DNA of 64,000 nt. Source: Flavobacterium sp. Leaf82 (lineage in GTDB: Bacteria; Bacteroidota; Bacteroidia; Flavobacteriales; Flavobacteriaceae). Below, one piece after another: positions 36,869 through 45,997 of the stretch. The notes under the pieces are model-generated. The model saw only the letters and a list, made by a program, of their open reading frames with translations. It was not told the origin of the DNA and made no database searches. The stretch covers positions 1 through 64,000 of the forward strand of contig NZ_LMMA01000011.1 in assembly GCF_001422725.1 (NCBI RefSeq), written 5' to 3'. The translations under genes and the position numbers were made by a program. Each line of letters starts with the position of its first letter. Positions within the stretch are counted from its first letter, which is position 1.

Positions 36869-36920
36869 TTCCACTATCGGTAAAATCAAATATTAACATA
36901 TGATTTTGCTGATAGTGGAA
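36869..36920 (+). terminator. Long hairpin after the hydrolase gene
   Basis: A 20-bp stem (two G-U pairs) starts TTCCACTATCGG and closes GATAGTGGAA, with a 12-base loop. It is strong but not followed by a T run. It may stabilise or end the hydrolase transcript. Confidence 0.55.
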
Positions 36921-37220
36921 TTCTTATATAATACTATAATATATTTCTACTACTTTTTCAAGCTGTTTATTTTCAGAGGAGAATAACATTGATATTTTCT
37001 TTCATAACAGAAAATTCCCTCTTCATAGCACTAAATTGTCTATTGAAGAATCTTTTTTTATTTCTCTTATAATCATACTGTAGTTTTACTTCGCACTATA
37101 AGAAAATAGCTATCAAAATCTATGATTAAGTGCGCCAATTTATAGTCAAAAGAGATCCTTAATTACTCCCTTTTGCCTTTTCTTATTTTTAAAAATTAAC
37201 AAACATATCATATAGAAAAA

Positions 37221-38024
37221 ATGCCAGAGTTAAGATTAAAAAAAAAACACAAGATAAAATAAGTATAAACAATCAAGATTTTATAAATCAAGTTAATACC
37301 ATTATTCAGAAAAAAAAACGGATTCTTCCTTTGGTGTACCACAACTGGCAGAAGAACTACAAGTAAGTAAATTGACACTTAATCGTAGATTATGTCAGAT
37401 TGGTTACTCTCCGGCGAAGTTCATTTTGCTTCATAGAATGGAATTAGCAAAGCAAATGTTGAATTCGGATTTGTATTCTATAGAAGAAATAGCCTATCAA
37501 TCCGGATTTAACGGATTGACTGGATTCAGTCGAAAATTCAAGCAAGAGTTTGGTCGTAATCCGTCTGAATATCGCAAAAAAGCATTAAACCAAAAATCTG
37601 AAGTATGGAGTTGGAAAATTCCCATGAGTGAAAATTATTTTAATGAACTCATAGAACTTAAAAAAAAAATAAATGGTTGGCAAAGATGTTCGTTGTCATT
37701 GTTGACAATCTCGATAACGATTTGTTTTCTGTAGAAGAATTAGCTAATAAGTTATTTATGAGTTCATCAAATCTAAATCGTAAAGTACAGCGCATGTTTG
37801 GATTTTCTACTTTGAAATTGATACGCGATCTAAGACTGCAGCAAGCATCAGAATTACTTAATATAGAAGACAAATCGGTTAATGAAGCTGCTGAATTGTC
37901 TGGTTTTTATGATGCAGCTCATCTTTCGCGCTATTTCAAAGAAACTTTTGGATGTTCACCTAATGATTATAGAGAGATAAATGTGGAGTTTTCTTTTATA
38001 GATAAATTAAAAAACGATCGATGA
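37221..38024 (+). pseudogene. Tandem AraC-type regulator with two frameshifts
   Basis: Three frames make one protein of about 267 residues. It starts with an ATG at 37221 (MPELRLKKK...INNQDFINQVNTIIQ). It breaks at the A9 run 37310-37318, continues with a first AraC helix-turn-helix (FGVPQLAEELQVSKLTLNRR...GRNPSEYR), breaks again at the A10 run 37660-37669, and continues with a second AraC unit (FSVEELANKLFMSSSNLNRK...CSPNDYRE). One extra A in each run restores a single frame. Two AraC DNA-binding units in one chain are unusual. The gene lies upstream of the unknown cluster and could be its regulator. Confidence 0.75.
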
Positions 38025-38409
38025 ATCAAATTGATAAATAGTTGCACGTTTCATACAAAATGAATAGGAAATATCACTGTAATTTTGGCTTAACAGAATT
38101 GATCAGGTGCACACTGAGATTCTAAAAAAACAAATTCATTAACTGATTCTGCAGATTAGGAAATGAGAAAACCATAAGTCATCTGAAAGTAAAATCTTAC
38201 TCAACAGTGTACGTGAGATTTTTATCTCGAATAGAAAAAAGAACAGTTTTATTGTTTAAGAATGTATAAACAGATTTCTCAGGTAAAATAAAGATATGCA
38301 TATCAGTGGAGTAAAAACCACTTAAAAAAACAAACTGTTCGCATTCAGGAAATAATGCGAGGCAAAACCTGAAAGGCCTAAAGAGTAGGGACAATTAAAT
38401 TGAATTATC
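38025..38409 (+). promoter_or_regulatory. Leader region with possible pseudoknot RNA
   Basis: This 385-base gap has no gene. Hairpin AGTGG/CCACT at 38305-38322 is followed by stem CGCATT/AATGCG (38340-38345 with 38354-38359), whose loop CAGG can pair with CCTG at 38368-38371, plus AGGC/GCCT (38360-38363 with 38376-38379). That is a compact pseudoknot ending about 30 bases before the next start codon. A related hairpin occurs at 38720-38750. It does not match a riboswitch class I can name. Confidence 0.35.
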
Positions 38410-38634
38410 ATGCCATTCTATGAAATTGAATTTGACTATACGGGCAGTGCTCCAACAACATCTCAAACCTATAATTTCTGCATAGATGAATTAGGGTTCG
38501 AGGCCGAAAATGTTAGACGAGTTGGTCCTATCAGAGTTGAAATTGACGGCTCATCAAAGGATTATATATTGGAAATAATTAATGACCAATTGCCGCAAAC
38601 ACGCAGTAATACCGAGTATTTATCAGCATCATAA
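38410..38634 (+). CDS. Small hypothetical protein, first gene of the unknown cluster
   Basis: This 74-residue protein has no signal peptide or membrane segment. It is acidic, with an FYEIEFDYTGSAPTTSQTY opening and a conserved-looking GFEAENVRRVGPIRVEIDG middle. I do not recognise it. It directly follows the pseudoknot-like leader. Confidence 0.5.
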   Translation: MPFYEIEFDYTGSAPTTSQTYNFCIDELGFEAENVRRVGPIRVEIDGSSKDYILEIINDQLPQTRSNTEYLSAS

Positions 38635-38955
38635 ATATAAAAACAATATGAAATCCTGAAAATAAACCCCATTAAGGATCCATACTTTGTGATACAGTAA
38701 CGGACGGTTAATTACAAATAGTGGAGCAGAACCCACTTTAAAAAACGAAGGAGCGATCCTCATATAAACTAACAAACAAGAACATCAAACCAAATTCTGT
38801 TCTATTGGTGCTTCTTTTTTTAACTATGATTCTTCAATAATCAAAAATCAAATATGCGTTTGATAAAAACCGAAGTCTACTTCATATTTATAAAAAGACA
38901 AATAAATCACGCCAATTGCAGGATATAGAATGTTCGAAACTAAAAACAATAAATC
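38635..38955. other. Gap holding a second copy of the leader hairpin
   Basis: No gene is seen. At 38720-38750 the segment AGTGGAGCAGAACCCACTTT plus AAAAAACGAAG aligns with 38305-38335 upstream of the previous gene. Both have the same AGTGG/CCACT hairpin and A-rich tail. Confidence 0.4.
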
Positions 38956-39576
38956 ATGGATAAAATTAAATTAAATTTTGTTAACAGATCTGGAGATACA
39001 AACAACAGTAGTGTAGTAATTTTTCAGCAAAATGTGGCTGAAAGTTTTGGAGAAATTGCAGTTGCATGGAAAGTAATCGAAAATTGTGGACGACTGGATA
39101 ACCATCCTTTCGATTACCCATTAAATTTTAAAGTTTCGGCGAGTGATTCTTACGGAAACTTCACACCTCGAATTGATGCTTTTGATGGTCAGGCTTTTGA
39201 TATGGTAAAAAGCACTTCCGGAGACATTCTTCAATTATCTTCAACTCCTTCAACCAGTACTACAGAGGTTGAAATAAGAAATAACCTTGGTACAGGTGCG
39301 ATCAATGCTAATTGCTATAAAGATGGTAGTTTACTGGCTACAAAAACTGGTTTAGCTCCTAGCCAAAAAGCAGTTTTTGAATTTCATCCTCGTATTTACA
39401 TAGGTGTTATTTCTCAGGTTACCGAAGGAACTGTAATGAATTCAGCTATTATTTCTCAATTCAATTCAGAAATTAATTTGTTTGGTATCTCAAGTGCTGA
39501 TATTGTAATGACCGGTGGCGGACCAGGTAAAGGTTCTACTGCGTTTAATTTCACTTTAGAAAACATAAACAAATAA
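38956..39576 (+). CDS. Conserved hypothetical beta-rich protein A
   Basis: This 206-residue protein has no signal peptide and is probably a beta-sandwich. It starts KLNFVNRSGDTNNSSVVIFQQNV and has AWKVIENCGRLDNHPFDYP, then INANCYKDGSLLATK and a near-C-terminal MTGGGPGKGS. The central and later segments align with the protein at 40178-40774, so the two appear to be paralogs. I recall similar uncharacterised proteins in Bacteroidota but know no function. Confidence 0.7.
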   Translation: MDKIKLNFVNRSGDTNNSSVVIFQQNVAESFGEIAVAWKVIENCGRLDNHPFDYPLNFKVSASDSYGNFTPRIDAFDGQAFDMVKSTSGDILQLSSTPSTSTTEVEIRNNLGTGAINANCYKDGSLLATKTGLAPSQKAVFEFHPRIYIGVISQVTEGTVMNSAIISQFNSEINLFGISSADIVMTGGGPGKGSTAFNFTLENINK

Positions 39577-39684
39577 TATTTTTTGAAAAAAGAAACGCAG
39601 TAATAGTTTATTACTGTGTTTCTTCTTATTCAGAATCTCAAATTTAGAAATCTACTATTAGATCTATATAAAAAACGAAACATT

Positions 39685-40161
39685 ATGAATGAATTAGACA
39701 AGAAAACATGGTATTCTGGGGACTGGAAACCAGTAAATGATCTCCAAGTCCCTTATAATGGATTAACAATTTCTGCTACGCCCAATTATGGTCCTGTTAC
39801 AAGTCCGCCAACTGCACAAAAATTCTCATCGGTTTTGATCGATGTGGTTGATTATACTTATGATCCAAATGGTGTTTCCAGCCAATTGACACTAACAAGA
39901 GGTGGCTGGAATAATATTCCAATTCCTGAAGACACGAGTATATCACCTCCGCAGCCCAATTTCAAATTTACAGTTTCGGGTACAGGCAATTCCGATTTGG
40001 GACAAATACAACTCACAACTACCTCTCAGGGAATTTACTTAAATATTCAGTTTTGCTATGGTGCGGTAGATAGAAAGAGAGAAGAGTTAGGCTTTATTAT
40101 GAAATTTTCAGAGACTTACACACCAGGAAATGATGCTGAGATTATTGAGGTAGAGTGTTAA
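39685..40161 (+). CDS. Hypothetical beta-rich protein B
   Basis: This 158-residue protein starts at the ATG at 39685 (MNELDKKTWYSGDWKP); the upstream extension in the same frame is not protein-like. It is rich in Thr, Pro, Ser and aromatic residues with alternating strands (QLTLTRGGWNNIPIP, IYLNIQFCYGAVD). No signal or membrane segment is seen. The family is unknown. It lies 16 bases before the next gene. Confidence 0.6.
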   Translation: MNELDKKTWYSGDWKPVNDLQVPYNGLTISATPNYGPVTSPPTAQKFSSVLIDVVDYTYDPNGVSSQLTLTRGGWNNIPIPEDTSISPPQPNFKFTVSGTGNSDLGQIQLTTTSQGIYLNIQFCYGAVDRKREELGFIMKFSETYTPGNDAEIIEVEC

Positions 40162-40177
40162 TTAAATAAGGATCGTC

Positions 40178-40774
40178 ATGTTTACGGATATTTATTTTAC
40201 AAATTTAGGCCCCACATTAACGGATAATGATATTTGCTTTTCTCAAAATATTTCAAAAGTAATTTCATTAGAAACTCCATTTAAGGTCATTAGCGGCTGT
40301 CAATACGCTTGGAGCCATACTTTCAGGATACCGTGGGATCTTCATTTTTGTTTCATAAAATCATCTGGAACTATTTCAGAATCACATTCTTTATGGAGTA
40401 TATCTGCTCAGCAGAAGAAAAAAACACTGATTAGTAAAGAGGGGATTGTAACGGTAATGCAGGACTATCAAAACGGTAAACAAGTCTTTGATTTTGAACA
40501 AACCAAAGGCAATGTCTATTCCGGAGTGCAGCTCTATCGGGGATCCTTGCTGGTAGCCACAAAGTCCTTTACACAAAATCATGCCCAAATTGATCTGGAT
40601 ACCACTATTTTTTTGGTCGAAAACAGACATACTGATGCACAAAAAAATGCTCAGGAATACAATGCAAATTCAATCCAAAGTTTTGACTTTACAGGACTTA
40701 AAGCCGTACATGTGTTTTTGGTTCATACCAAAGATAAAAGAGAATTGACAATTCGTAAAACAGAACATTGGTAA
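40178..40774 (+). CDS. Hypothetical beta-rich protein C, paralog of A
   Basis: This 198-residue protein has a middle (PFKVISGCQYAWSHTFRIPW) and later part (VQLYRGSLLVATKSFTQN) that match the order and spacing of protein A (AWKVIENCGRLDNHPFDYP and INANCYKDGSLLATKTGLA). Conserved features are KVI-x2-C, H-x-F and a Gly/Ser-Leu-Leu-x-ATK strand. No signal peptide is seen. The two proteins may form a hetero-oligomer; that is an inference. Confidence 0.6.
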   Translation: MFTDIYFTNLGPTLTDNDICFSQNISKVISLETPFKVISGCQYAWSHTFRIPWDLHFCFIKSSGTISESHSLWSISAQQKKKTLISKEGIVTVMQDYQNGKQVFDFEQTKGNVYSGVQLYRGSLLVATKSFTQNHAQIDLDTTIFLVENRHTDAQKNAQEYNANSIQSFDFTGLKAVHVFLVHTKDKRELTIRKTEHW

Positions 40775-40852
40775 GCTTTTTAATAAAAGCGAAAAAATAA
40801 AATTGCTTTAATAAGCACTAAACAATTAATAAAAACTAAAAACTATTCAATT

Positions 40853-41524
40853 ATGCAAGGTTATATCATTTTATATTCAAGACAAGGTAATTTTTTAATT
40901 TTTGAGAAAAGAGAAGAAGCTTTCTTTTTTCATGGTTCTAACGGAAGCCCATCTGCAATTTTCCCACCAGATGGAATCCCTATTACGAATGGTCCGGGTA
41001 AGTTTGCTTTCCCAGGAGGTGCAATCAACTCTGGTGAAGAGCCATTCAAAGGATGTTTGAGAGAATTTAGGGAAGAGTGTGGTAATGCAATTAGTTTTGG
41101 TTATCTACCCGCCAACCAACCTCAGAGTTTATTGAATTTAAACAATTTAATAATTGATACCTCGAGATATGATATTTTATACAATCAACTCAATACTGTA
41201 GGGAGCAATTATACCACTTTGTACCTGGAGTTTTCTAATGATGATCTAAGACAAATTCAGAATATTATTGTGACAACCAATTTTGAAGAGGCAAATCAGG
41301 CACGCAGAGATATTCATTATAACGAAATAAAAAACTATGATTCTATTTTTCAATATTATCCTTTTTGTCCATTAGATGATGAATTAGGGCAAGTAGAACT
41401 TTGGAACCTGATAAGAGAAGTTAACGAAATTAGAGCATTAGGAAGAGACAGAGAAACAGATTGGTATTATAACATGATCGTGTTTTTAGCCAATCAAATA
41501 CTTCAACTCAACATTCATTATTAA
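40853..41524 (+). CDS. Nudix-fold hydrolase-like protein
   Basis: This 223-residue protein has a complete Nudix box, G-x5-E-x7-REFREECGNA (GAINSGEEPFKGCLREFREE), preceded by FAFPGG as in typical Nudix enzymes. The metal-binding REFREE is intact, so it is likely active on a nucleoside diphosphate-linked substrate. The C-terminal half (DDELGQVELWNLIREVNEI) is not typical and may be a separate helical region. A Nudix enzyme inside this cluster of unknown proteins is unexpected. Confidence 0.8.
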   Translation: MQGYIILYSRQGNFLIFEKREEAFFFHGSNGSPSAIFPPDGIPITNGPGKFAFPGGAINSGEEPFKGCLREFREECGNAISFGYLPANQPQSLLNLNNLIIDTSRYDILYNQLNTVGSNYTTLYLEFSNDDLRQIQNIIVTTNFEEANQARRDIHYNEIKNYDSIFQYYPFCPLDDELGQVELWNLIREVNEIRALGRDRETDWYYNMIVFLANQILQLNIHY

Positions 41525-41662
41525 TTCTAAATATAGTTTGTAAGTCCTTTTAAAATAATATAAACAGAAAAGGAATCTAAATTATTTACGAAAATATGAA
41601 TAAAACAAAATAACCGGGAAGCCAAAAACGGAACAGAGTAGGCAAAAAATAAAATTAATAAT

Positions 41663-42397
41663 ATGGCAATTTTATCAATTACTCAAAAAGTTACGTTACA
41701 AAATTTAGGTCCACTAACCCGAAACGGATACCCAACAGGTCCCGGTTATGTGAGTGGTAATGATGATGGTTTGTATAATGCAGCTTGCTGGAGTTGGGCG
41801 CTTACAGGTGGATATTTATCAGTTAGCAATCACAATTCAGCACCTTATATCTACGAAAACCTTTTTAAATGGAGAAATGGAATAGATCAGCCCCCCACTA
41901 GCTTAAACACTGATATTGGTAGTTTGGCAAATCAGTTATCAATTAGTAGTCCAATTATAATTCCGATACTTTTAATGGCATTAGAAGATAATTTACCCGA
42001 TGCAATCAAAGGAAATAAGAGCAGTCAAAATGCAGTTCGTATAACGCTTTTAAGAATTAGTGCCATTGCTAATGGCTTTACCATAGGCAATCTTAGTGTA
42101 ACTAATCTTGTTGTAAATCATAATGATGTATTAGATCCTATTTTGGGTGATTATGCGCTACACATGCGTGGTACTAGCTGGTATGGTTGGGATCATTGGG
42201 GCATTAGTATATTGTTGCCTAACGGAACTCGTAGCTTTGTGCAAAAAGTAAACGGAAGCAATCCTGAAAAACCCAAATACAAAGATGGTCATGTTTATAG
42301 AAATGGCATTGCGTTGTGGGATGAGGGAATGCCACTTACCTCTATCGCTATTACCGAGTTATTACAGGAGCAGGTTAATATTATTGTGGCAAACTAA
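41663..42397 (+). CDS. Cys/His peptidase-like protein
   Basis: This 244-residue protein has no signal peptide. It has NAACWSWALTGG with a Cys at the start of a helix and, about 125 residues later, WYGWDHWGISILLPNG with a His at the start of a strand. That order and context resemble papain-like or NlpC/P60-like cysteine peptidases and transglutaminase-like folds. The pattern is suggestive, not proof of activity. It lies 40 bases before the 973-residue protein gene. Confidence 0.5.
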   Translation: MAILSITQKVTLQNLGPLTRNGYPTGPGYVSGNDDGLYNAACWSWALTGGYLSVSNHNSAPYIYENLFKWRNGIDQPPTSLNTDIGSLANQLSISSPIIIPILLMALEDNLPDAIKGNKSSQNAVRITLLRISAIANGFTIGNLSVTNLVVNHNDVLDPILGDYALHMRGTSWYGWDHWGISILLPNGTRSFVQKVNGSNPEKPKYKDGHVYRNGIALWDEGMPLTSIAITELLQEQVNIIVAN

Positions 42398-42437
42398 ATA
42401 TAAAAATTTTATTCTAATTCAATAAATAATCTATAAA

Positions 42438-45359
42438 ATGCAGATAATAGAAAAAAAATGGGAGGATAAAATCTTTCCGGATATAAAAGATGGCCTTGTT
42501 ATCGTTTTTAAAATACCTGTTTCTACAGACAAGAAAGACTCAGGGGAAATATTTGCAGAAATGTTTTGGAAAAATGCACCAGGTGATAGCTATTCAATAC
42601 CGCCTTTGGTTTTTTCTTCTAAAAGCAATATATATTATACTTTTAAAAATGGCATTACTATTATTGGCATGTTGCAGTGGGAAAAAATCAATAATCCCAA
42701 TATTATTGATACAGACGGAATATGGAGTAATTTTAAATATTATAAAAAAGATCTTCAAACCTATATCTGGCATACCGAAGGGTTTCTGATTAGTTTTAAT
42801 CCAAGAAAAAAACCAGATGATATAGTACCACCCCCTATCCCAATTGATATTATTGAAGAGGATGAACCTATCGATCCCAATATTATTTTAAAACCCTCAA
42901 ACGGAGCAAATTTATACAGTGATTTGTTTCCTTATATCTATATTTCAGGCTGGCCAAAAATATCCGAAACAGATAAAAAATATAACTTTTTTGGTTATGT
43001 GAGTACAAATAGCAGCCCACCAACAAATACTTTTTATGATGAGTTAAAAACTTTAAAGTCAGCAGAAAACAGAACAGGAATGCAAAATGAAGCCATTGCT
43101 TTTCTGGAAGGTAAAACGCCATACCAGAACCAGTTTGTGGCTGAAGTAAAAAAACTATCCGGATATATTGGATCATTTACAGCATTATACAATCATCTCG
43201 AAACAACAAAATCAAGTGAGAATATCGTTTTTGTGGTTTGCAGTTTCTTAAAAACCGATGTTGTTTCAGTATTAAATTATCTCAATTCAACGGCTTATAA
43301 GGAATCCAAAGAAAAACTTTGGGATTCGTATTTTGCACTATTGATCGAAATGGGTTATAAAAGCAGGGATTTAGAAGCCATCATAAAAAATCTTACTATT
43401 TGTAATTATTTAGAAACTGTTTTTAGTTCTCTAAATTCTAGAAAAACTGCAACAATTTTACAAAGCGAGACTTTGTCTAATCTGTTCCATGCAACCATAC
43501 TTTTAGACAAAGCTATTTTTCCGTTGCCCCCATATAGTACATCACCGCCACAATCACCTACTCTTCCTATTTTACCGTATGCAATTGGCAATTTGCAATT
43601 GGTAAAATACAAATTACAGCGTTATGAAATGGGAGAACTCGCTCATGTAACAAGTGTAATGCCCGGTGAAAAAAGAAAAGTCGTTAACCGAAAACTAGAT
43701 CGTGTAACTGATAAAGAAGAAATTACAACTTATAACGAAAGTACTTCTGAAAATAAAACGACCGAAAAGAGTAACGATTTTAGCAAAGAATTATGGAAAG
43801 CAATTGCTGAAACCACTCAAACCAGTAATTATCCAGACCCCGGTTTGGTATCTACTTACGGCCCTCCGACAAACATTACCATAATGGGTTCTTATACGAA
43901 AGCCCAAACAACTCAAACGCCGGAGAAAAAGCAAATTACCCTATATGCAAAAAAAGTACTTAATCTAACTACACAACGAATTTCTGAAAAGATAAACAAA
44001 GTACGTTCGCATACGCAACTGAAAGAATTAGAAGATACTGCCACAAGTATTTTTGATAACTCAAACGGAAAAGATCCTGCTTACGGCATGTACAGTTGGT
44101 TAAATAAAGTCTATAAAGCTAAGGTTGTAAATTATGGCAATAGAATGCTTTTTACTTTTTTGATTCCTAATCCTGCAGCTAATTATATTTCGCAGGTTAA
44201 AATTATTGCAGGTAATAATCTAACAGAACCACTTTCGCCAGCAGAATTATATATAAAAACCTATCAGGATATTACACCGGATAATTATTTGGCTTTGTGC
44301 CAATATTATCAACTAAAAACATTTCCGCTTGCCCCAAATACACAGCTTGTTATTTCGGATATTATGCAACTTGGCGAAAGCAAATTAATAGGTATTCCAA
44401 AAGGATACGAAGCCTCACAAGCTACCATTAGTTATGCTTTTGGTGAAGGAAACGCCACCGCAGTAGTCAATGGATTTATTGGCAAAAGCAGTTTTACTTT
44501 TGACCAGTCTAAAGGAAATACCGGTAAACAAAGTTTTGACCTGAATAAGGAACAGAATACTATTGCCGTGGGAATTGTTTCCAGTAATGTTATTACGATG
44601 TCGCCTCCTTCATCTGCAATAGATTTTCAATTATCTGTTGAAATCATTAGTTTGCTAAATGCTGAAACCTTGCTGAGTTGGCAAATTTCAATTTACCAGC
44701 TGATAAGTACGGCTTATGCTGAACAATATGAAATTTACAATCAAAAAAGCAATGTTTCAAACGGTAAAGAAGAAAGAGTGAACCCATTGAAAGATTATTT
44801 AATTGTAAAACAAGAACTTGAAAAAGGAGTACGTCAACAATTGCAAAATCATATTATGAGCACTGTAGGATTACCTCCTAATTATAATGATGAAATTTCT
44901 TCTCCCGGAATAAATTTCAACTATCCTGAAAATGCACAGTATATAAACTCCTCTTTAGAATGGAACGAAATGACATATACTTTTTTAGATGAATATAATA
45001 GTCAAAATGAATTGTTTACAGTTTCATCACTTTCACCTGATTATTTTTCGGGTTTTCTAAAAGCCGCTTACGCCAGAGTAACTATTCCTGTTACACCTCA
45101 ATATAATTATGGATTTCTATATTTTTTAAGTACCGGATTTATTTGGCCATCAGCAGATCATTTTGCGCCTTGTTTTGATGATTCTCAGATAGAGAACAAT
45201 ACAAGTACAGATCAGGCAACTATTGTTCAGGAACTCAAAAATGTTTTTAAAGAGCCCAATCTTATAGAAAAAACGATAGATTCATGGGAAGTAGTAATTC
45301 CTACTTCCATGCAAATGTTACAAAAAAATAATTCACTAAAAATTCAAAACCATGAGTAA
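42438..45359 (+). CDS. Large hypothetical protein of the unknown cluster
   Basis: This 973-residue cytoplasm-type protein has no signal peptide or membrane span. A Pro/acidic linker (DDIVPPPIPIDIIEEDEP) near residues 117-140 separates an N-terminal domain from the rest. Near residues 391-430 there is YKLQRYEMGELAHVTSVMPG then EKRKVVNRKLDR, followed by Thr/Glu/Ser-rich sequence. I associate this motif with large uncharacterised bacterial proteins but cannot name a family. The C-terminal 500 residues are mixed alpha/beta. Its stop overlaps the start of the collar gene by 8 bases, so the two are coupled. Confidence 0.7.
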   Translation: MQIIEKKWEDKIFPDIKDGLVIVFKIPVSTDKKDSGEIFAEMFWKNAPGDSYSIPPLVFSSKSNIYYTFKNGITIIGMLQWEKINNPNIIDTDGIWSNFKYYKKDLQTYIWHTEGFLISFNPRKKPDDIVPPPIPIDIIEEDEPIDPNIILKPSNGANLYSDLFPYIYISGWPKISETDKKYNFFGYVSTNSSPPTNTFYDELKTLKSAENRTGMQNEAIAFLEGKTPYQNQFVAEVKKLSGYIGSFTALYNHLETTKSSENIVFVVCSFLKTDVVSVLNYLNSTAYKESKEKLWDSYFALLIEMGYKSRDLEAIIKNLTICNYLETVFSSLNSRKTATILQSETLSNLFHATILLDKAIFPLPPYSTSPPQSPTLPILPYAIGNLQLVKYKLQRYEMGELAHVTSVMPGEKRKVVNRKLDRVTDKEEITTYNESTSENKTTEKSNDFSKELWKAIAETTQTSNYPDPGLVSTYGPPTNITIMGSYTKAQTTQTPEKKQITLYAKKVLNLTTQRISEKINKVRSHTQLKELEDTATSIFDNSNGKDPAYGMYSWLNKVYKAKVVNYGNRMLFTFLIPNPAANYISQVKIIAGNNLTEPLSPAELYIKTYQDITPDNYLALCQYYQLKTFPLAPNTQLVISDIMQLGESKLIGIPKGYEASQATISYAFGEGNATAVVNGFIGKSSFTFDQSKGNTGKQSFDLNKEQNTIAVGIVSSNVITMSPPSSAIDFQLSVEIISLLNAETLLSWQISIYQLISTAYAEQYEIYNQKSNVSNGKEERVNPLKDYLIVKQELEKGVRQQLQNHIMSTVGLPPNYNDEISSPGINFNYPENAQYINSSLEWNEMTYTFLDEYNSQNELFTVSSLSPDYFSGFLKAAYARVTIPVTPQYNYGFLYFLSTGFIWPSADHFAPCFDDSQIENNTSTDQATIVQELKNVFKEPNLIEKTIDSWEVVIPTSMQMLQKNNSLKIQNHE

Positions 45360-45978
45360 CCCTAATTTTAATTCTAACTTTAATCTACTTCCTATTAGTA
45401 CTCCTGTAGGATCTATTATTGCTTTTGCAGGCAAAATAGGAAAACCTTCTGATTCAGGGCAAATTGAGCCATTTACTACGCAATCTATTGAGGCTTTTGG
45501 GTGGATGGTATGTGATGGATCAGCACTTAGTGCCTATCAATACCCGGAATTATATTCGGTTTTGGGAGATCTGTACGGATCTTCAGGATCAGAAAGCAAT
45601 CTTACCTTTAATTTGCCTGATTTAAGAGGGCAATTTCTTAGAGGCATTGGCGTAGATAGTGCGAGTACCGAAAATAGAACAGCAGCACCAAATGGTGACG
45701 TAAATGGTGTAGGTTCTACACAAACAGACGCTTTACAAACGCATGTACATACTTATAGTGAGCCTACAGGCGCTAGTCCGGGAAATTCCGGGCCTGCTTT
45801 TGCAGCAATAAACCCCAATGCATTAACCGGCGCGCCTACAAACGAACCTGGGCAAGCAACTGTAAAAGTGAGTCAGTTAGAAACCCGCCCGACGAATGTA
45901 TTTATAAATTATTTGATAAAATACACCTATAATTTGTCAAGAGGTTTTACCGGTCCGGACACAAATACAGAATCTTAA
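45352..45978 (+). CDS. Phage tail collar domain protein
   Basis: This 208-residue protein has the tail-collar signature: PVGSIIAFAG, GWMVCDGSALS, YSVLGDLYG, FNLPDLRGQFLRGI and a late ETRPTNVFINYLIKY. It belongs with the microcystin-dependent-protein-like collar family, trimeric tips of tail fibres that also occur outside phages. There are no phage capsid, sheath or lysis genes nearby. The Ser/Thr/Asn-rich central part could be a glycosylation target for the next gene's product, which is an inference. Confidence 0.9.
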   Translation: MSNPNFNSNFNLLPISTPVGSIIAFAGKIGKPSDSGQIEPFTTQSIEAFGWMVCDGSALSAYQYPELYSVLGDLYGSSGSESNLTFNLPDLRGQFLRGIGVDSASTENRTAAPNGDVNGVGSTQTDALQTHVHTYSEPTGASPGNSGPAFAAINPNALTGAPTNEPGQATVKVSQLETRPTNVFINYLIKYTYNLSRGFTGPDTNTES

Positions 45979-45997
45979 TTAACAAACAAACTCCCAG

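Noticed and set aside
38197..38394. 65-residue minus-strand frame before the unknown cluster
   Set aside because: The composition is not protein-like, and it covers the hairpin and pseudoknot-like leader.
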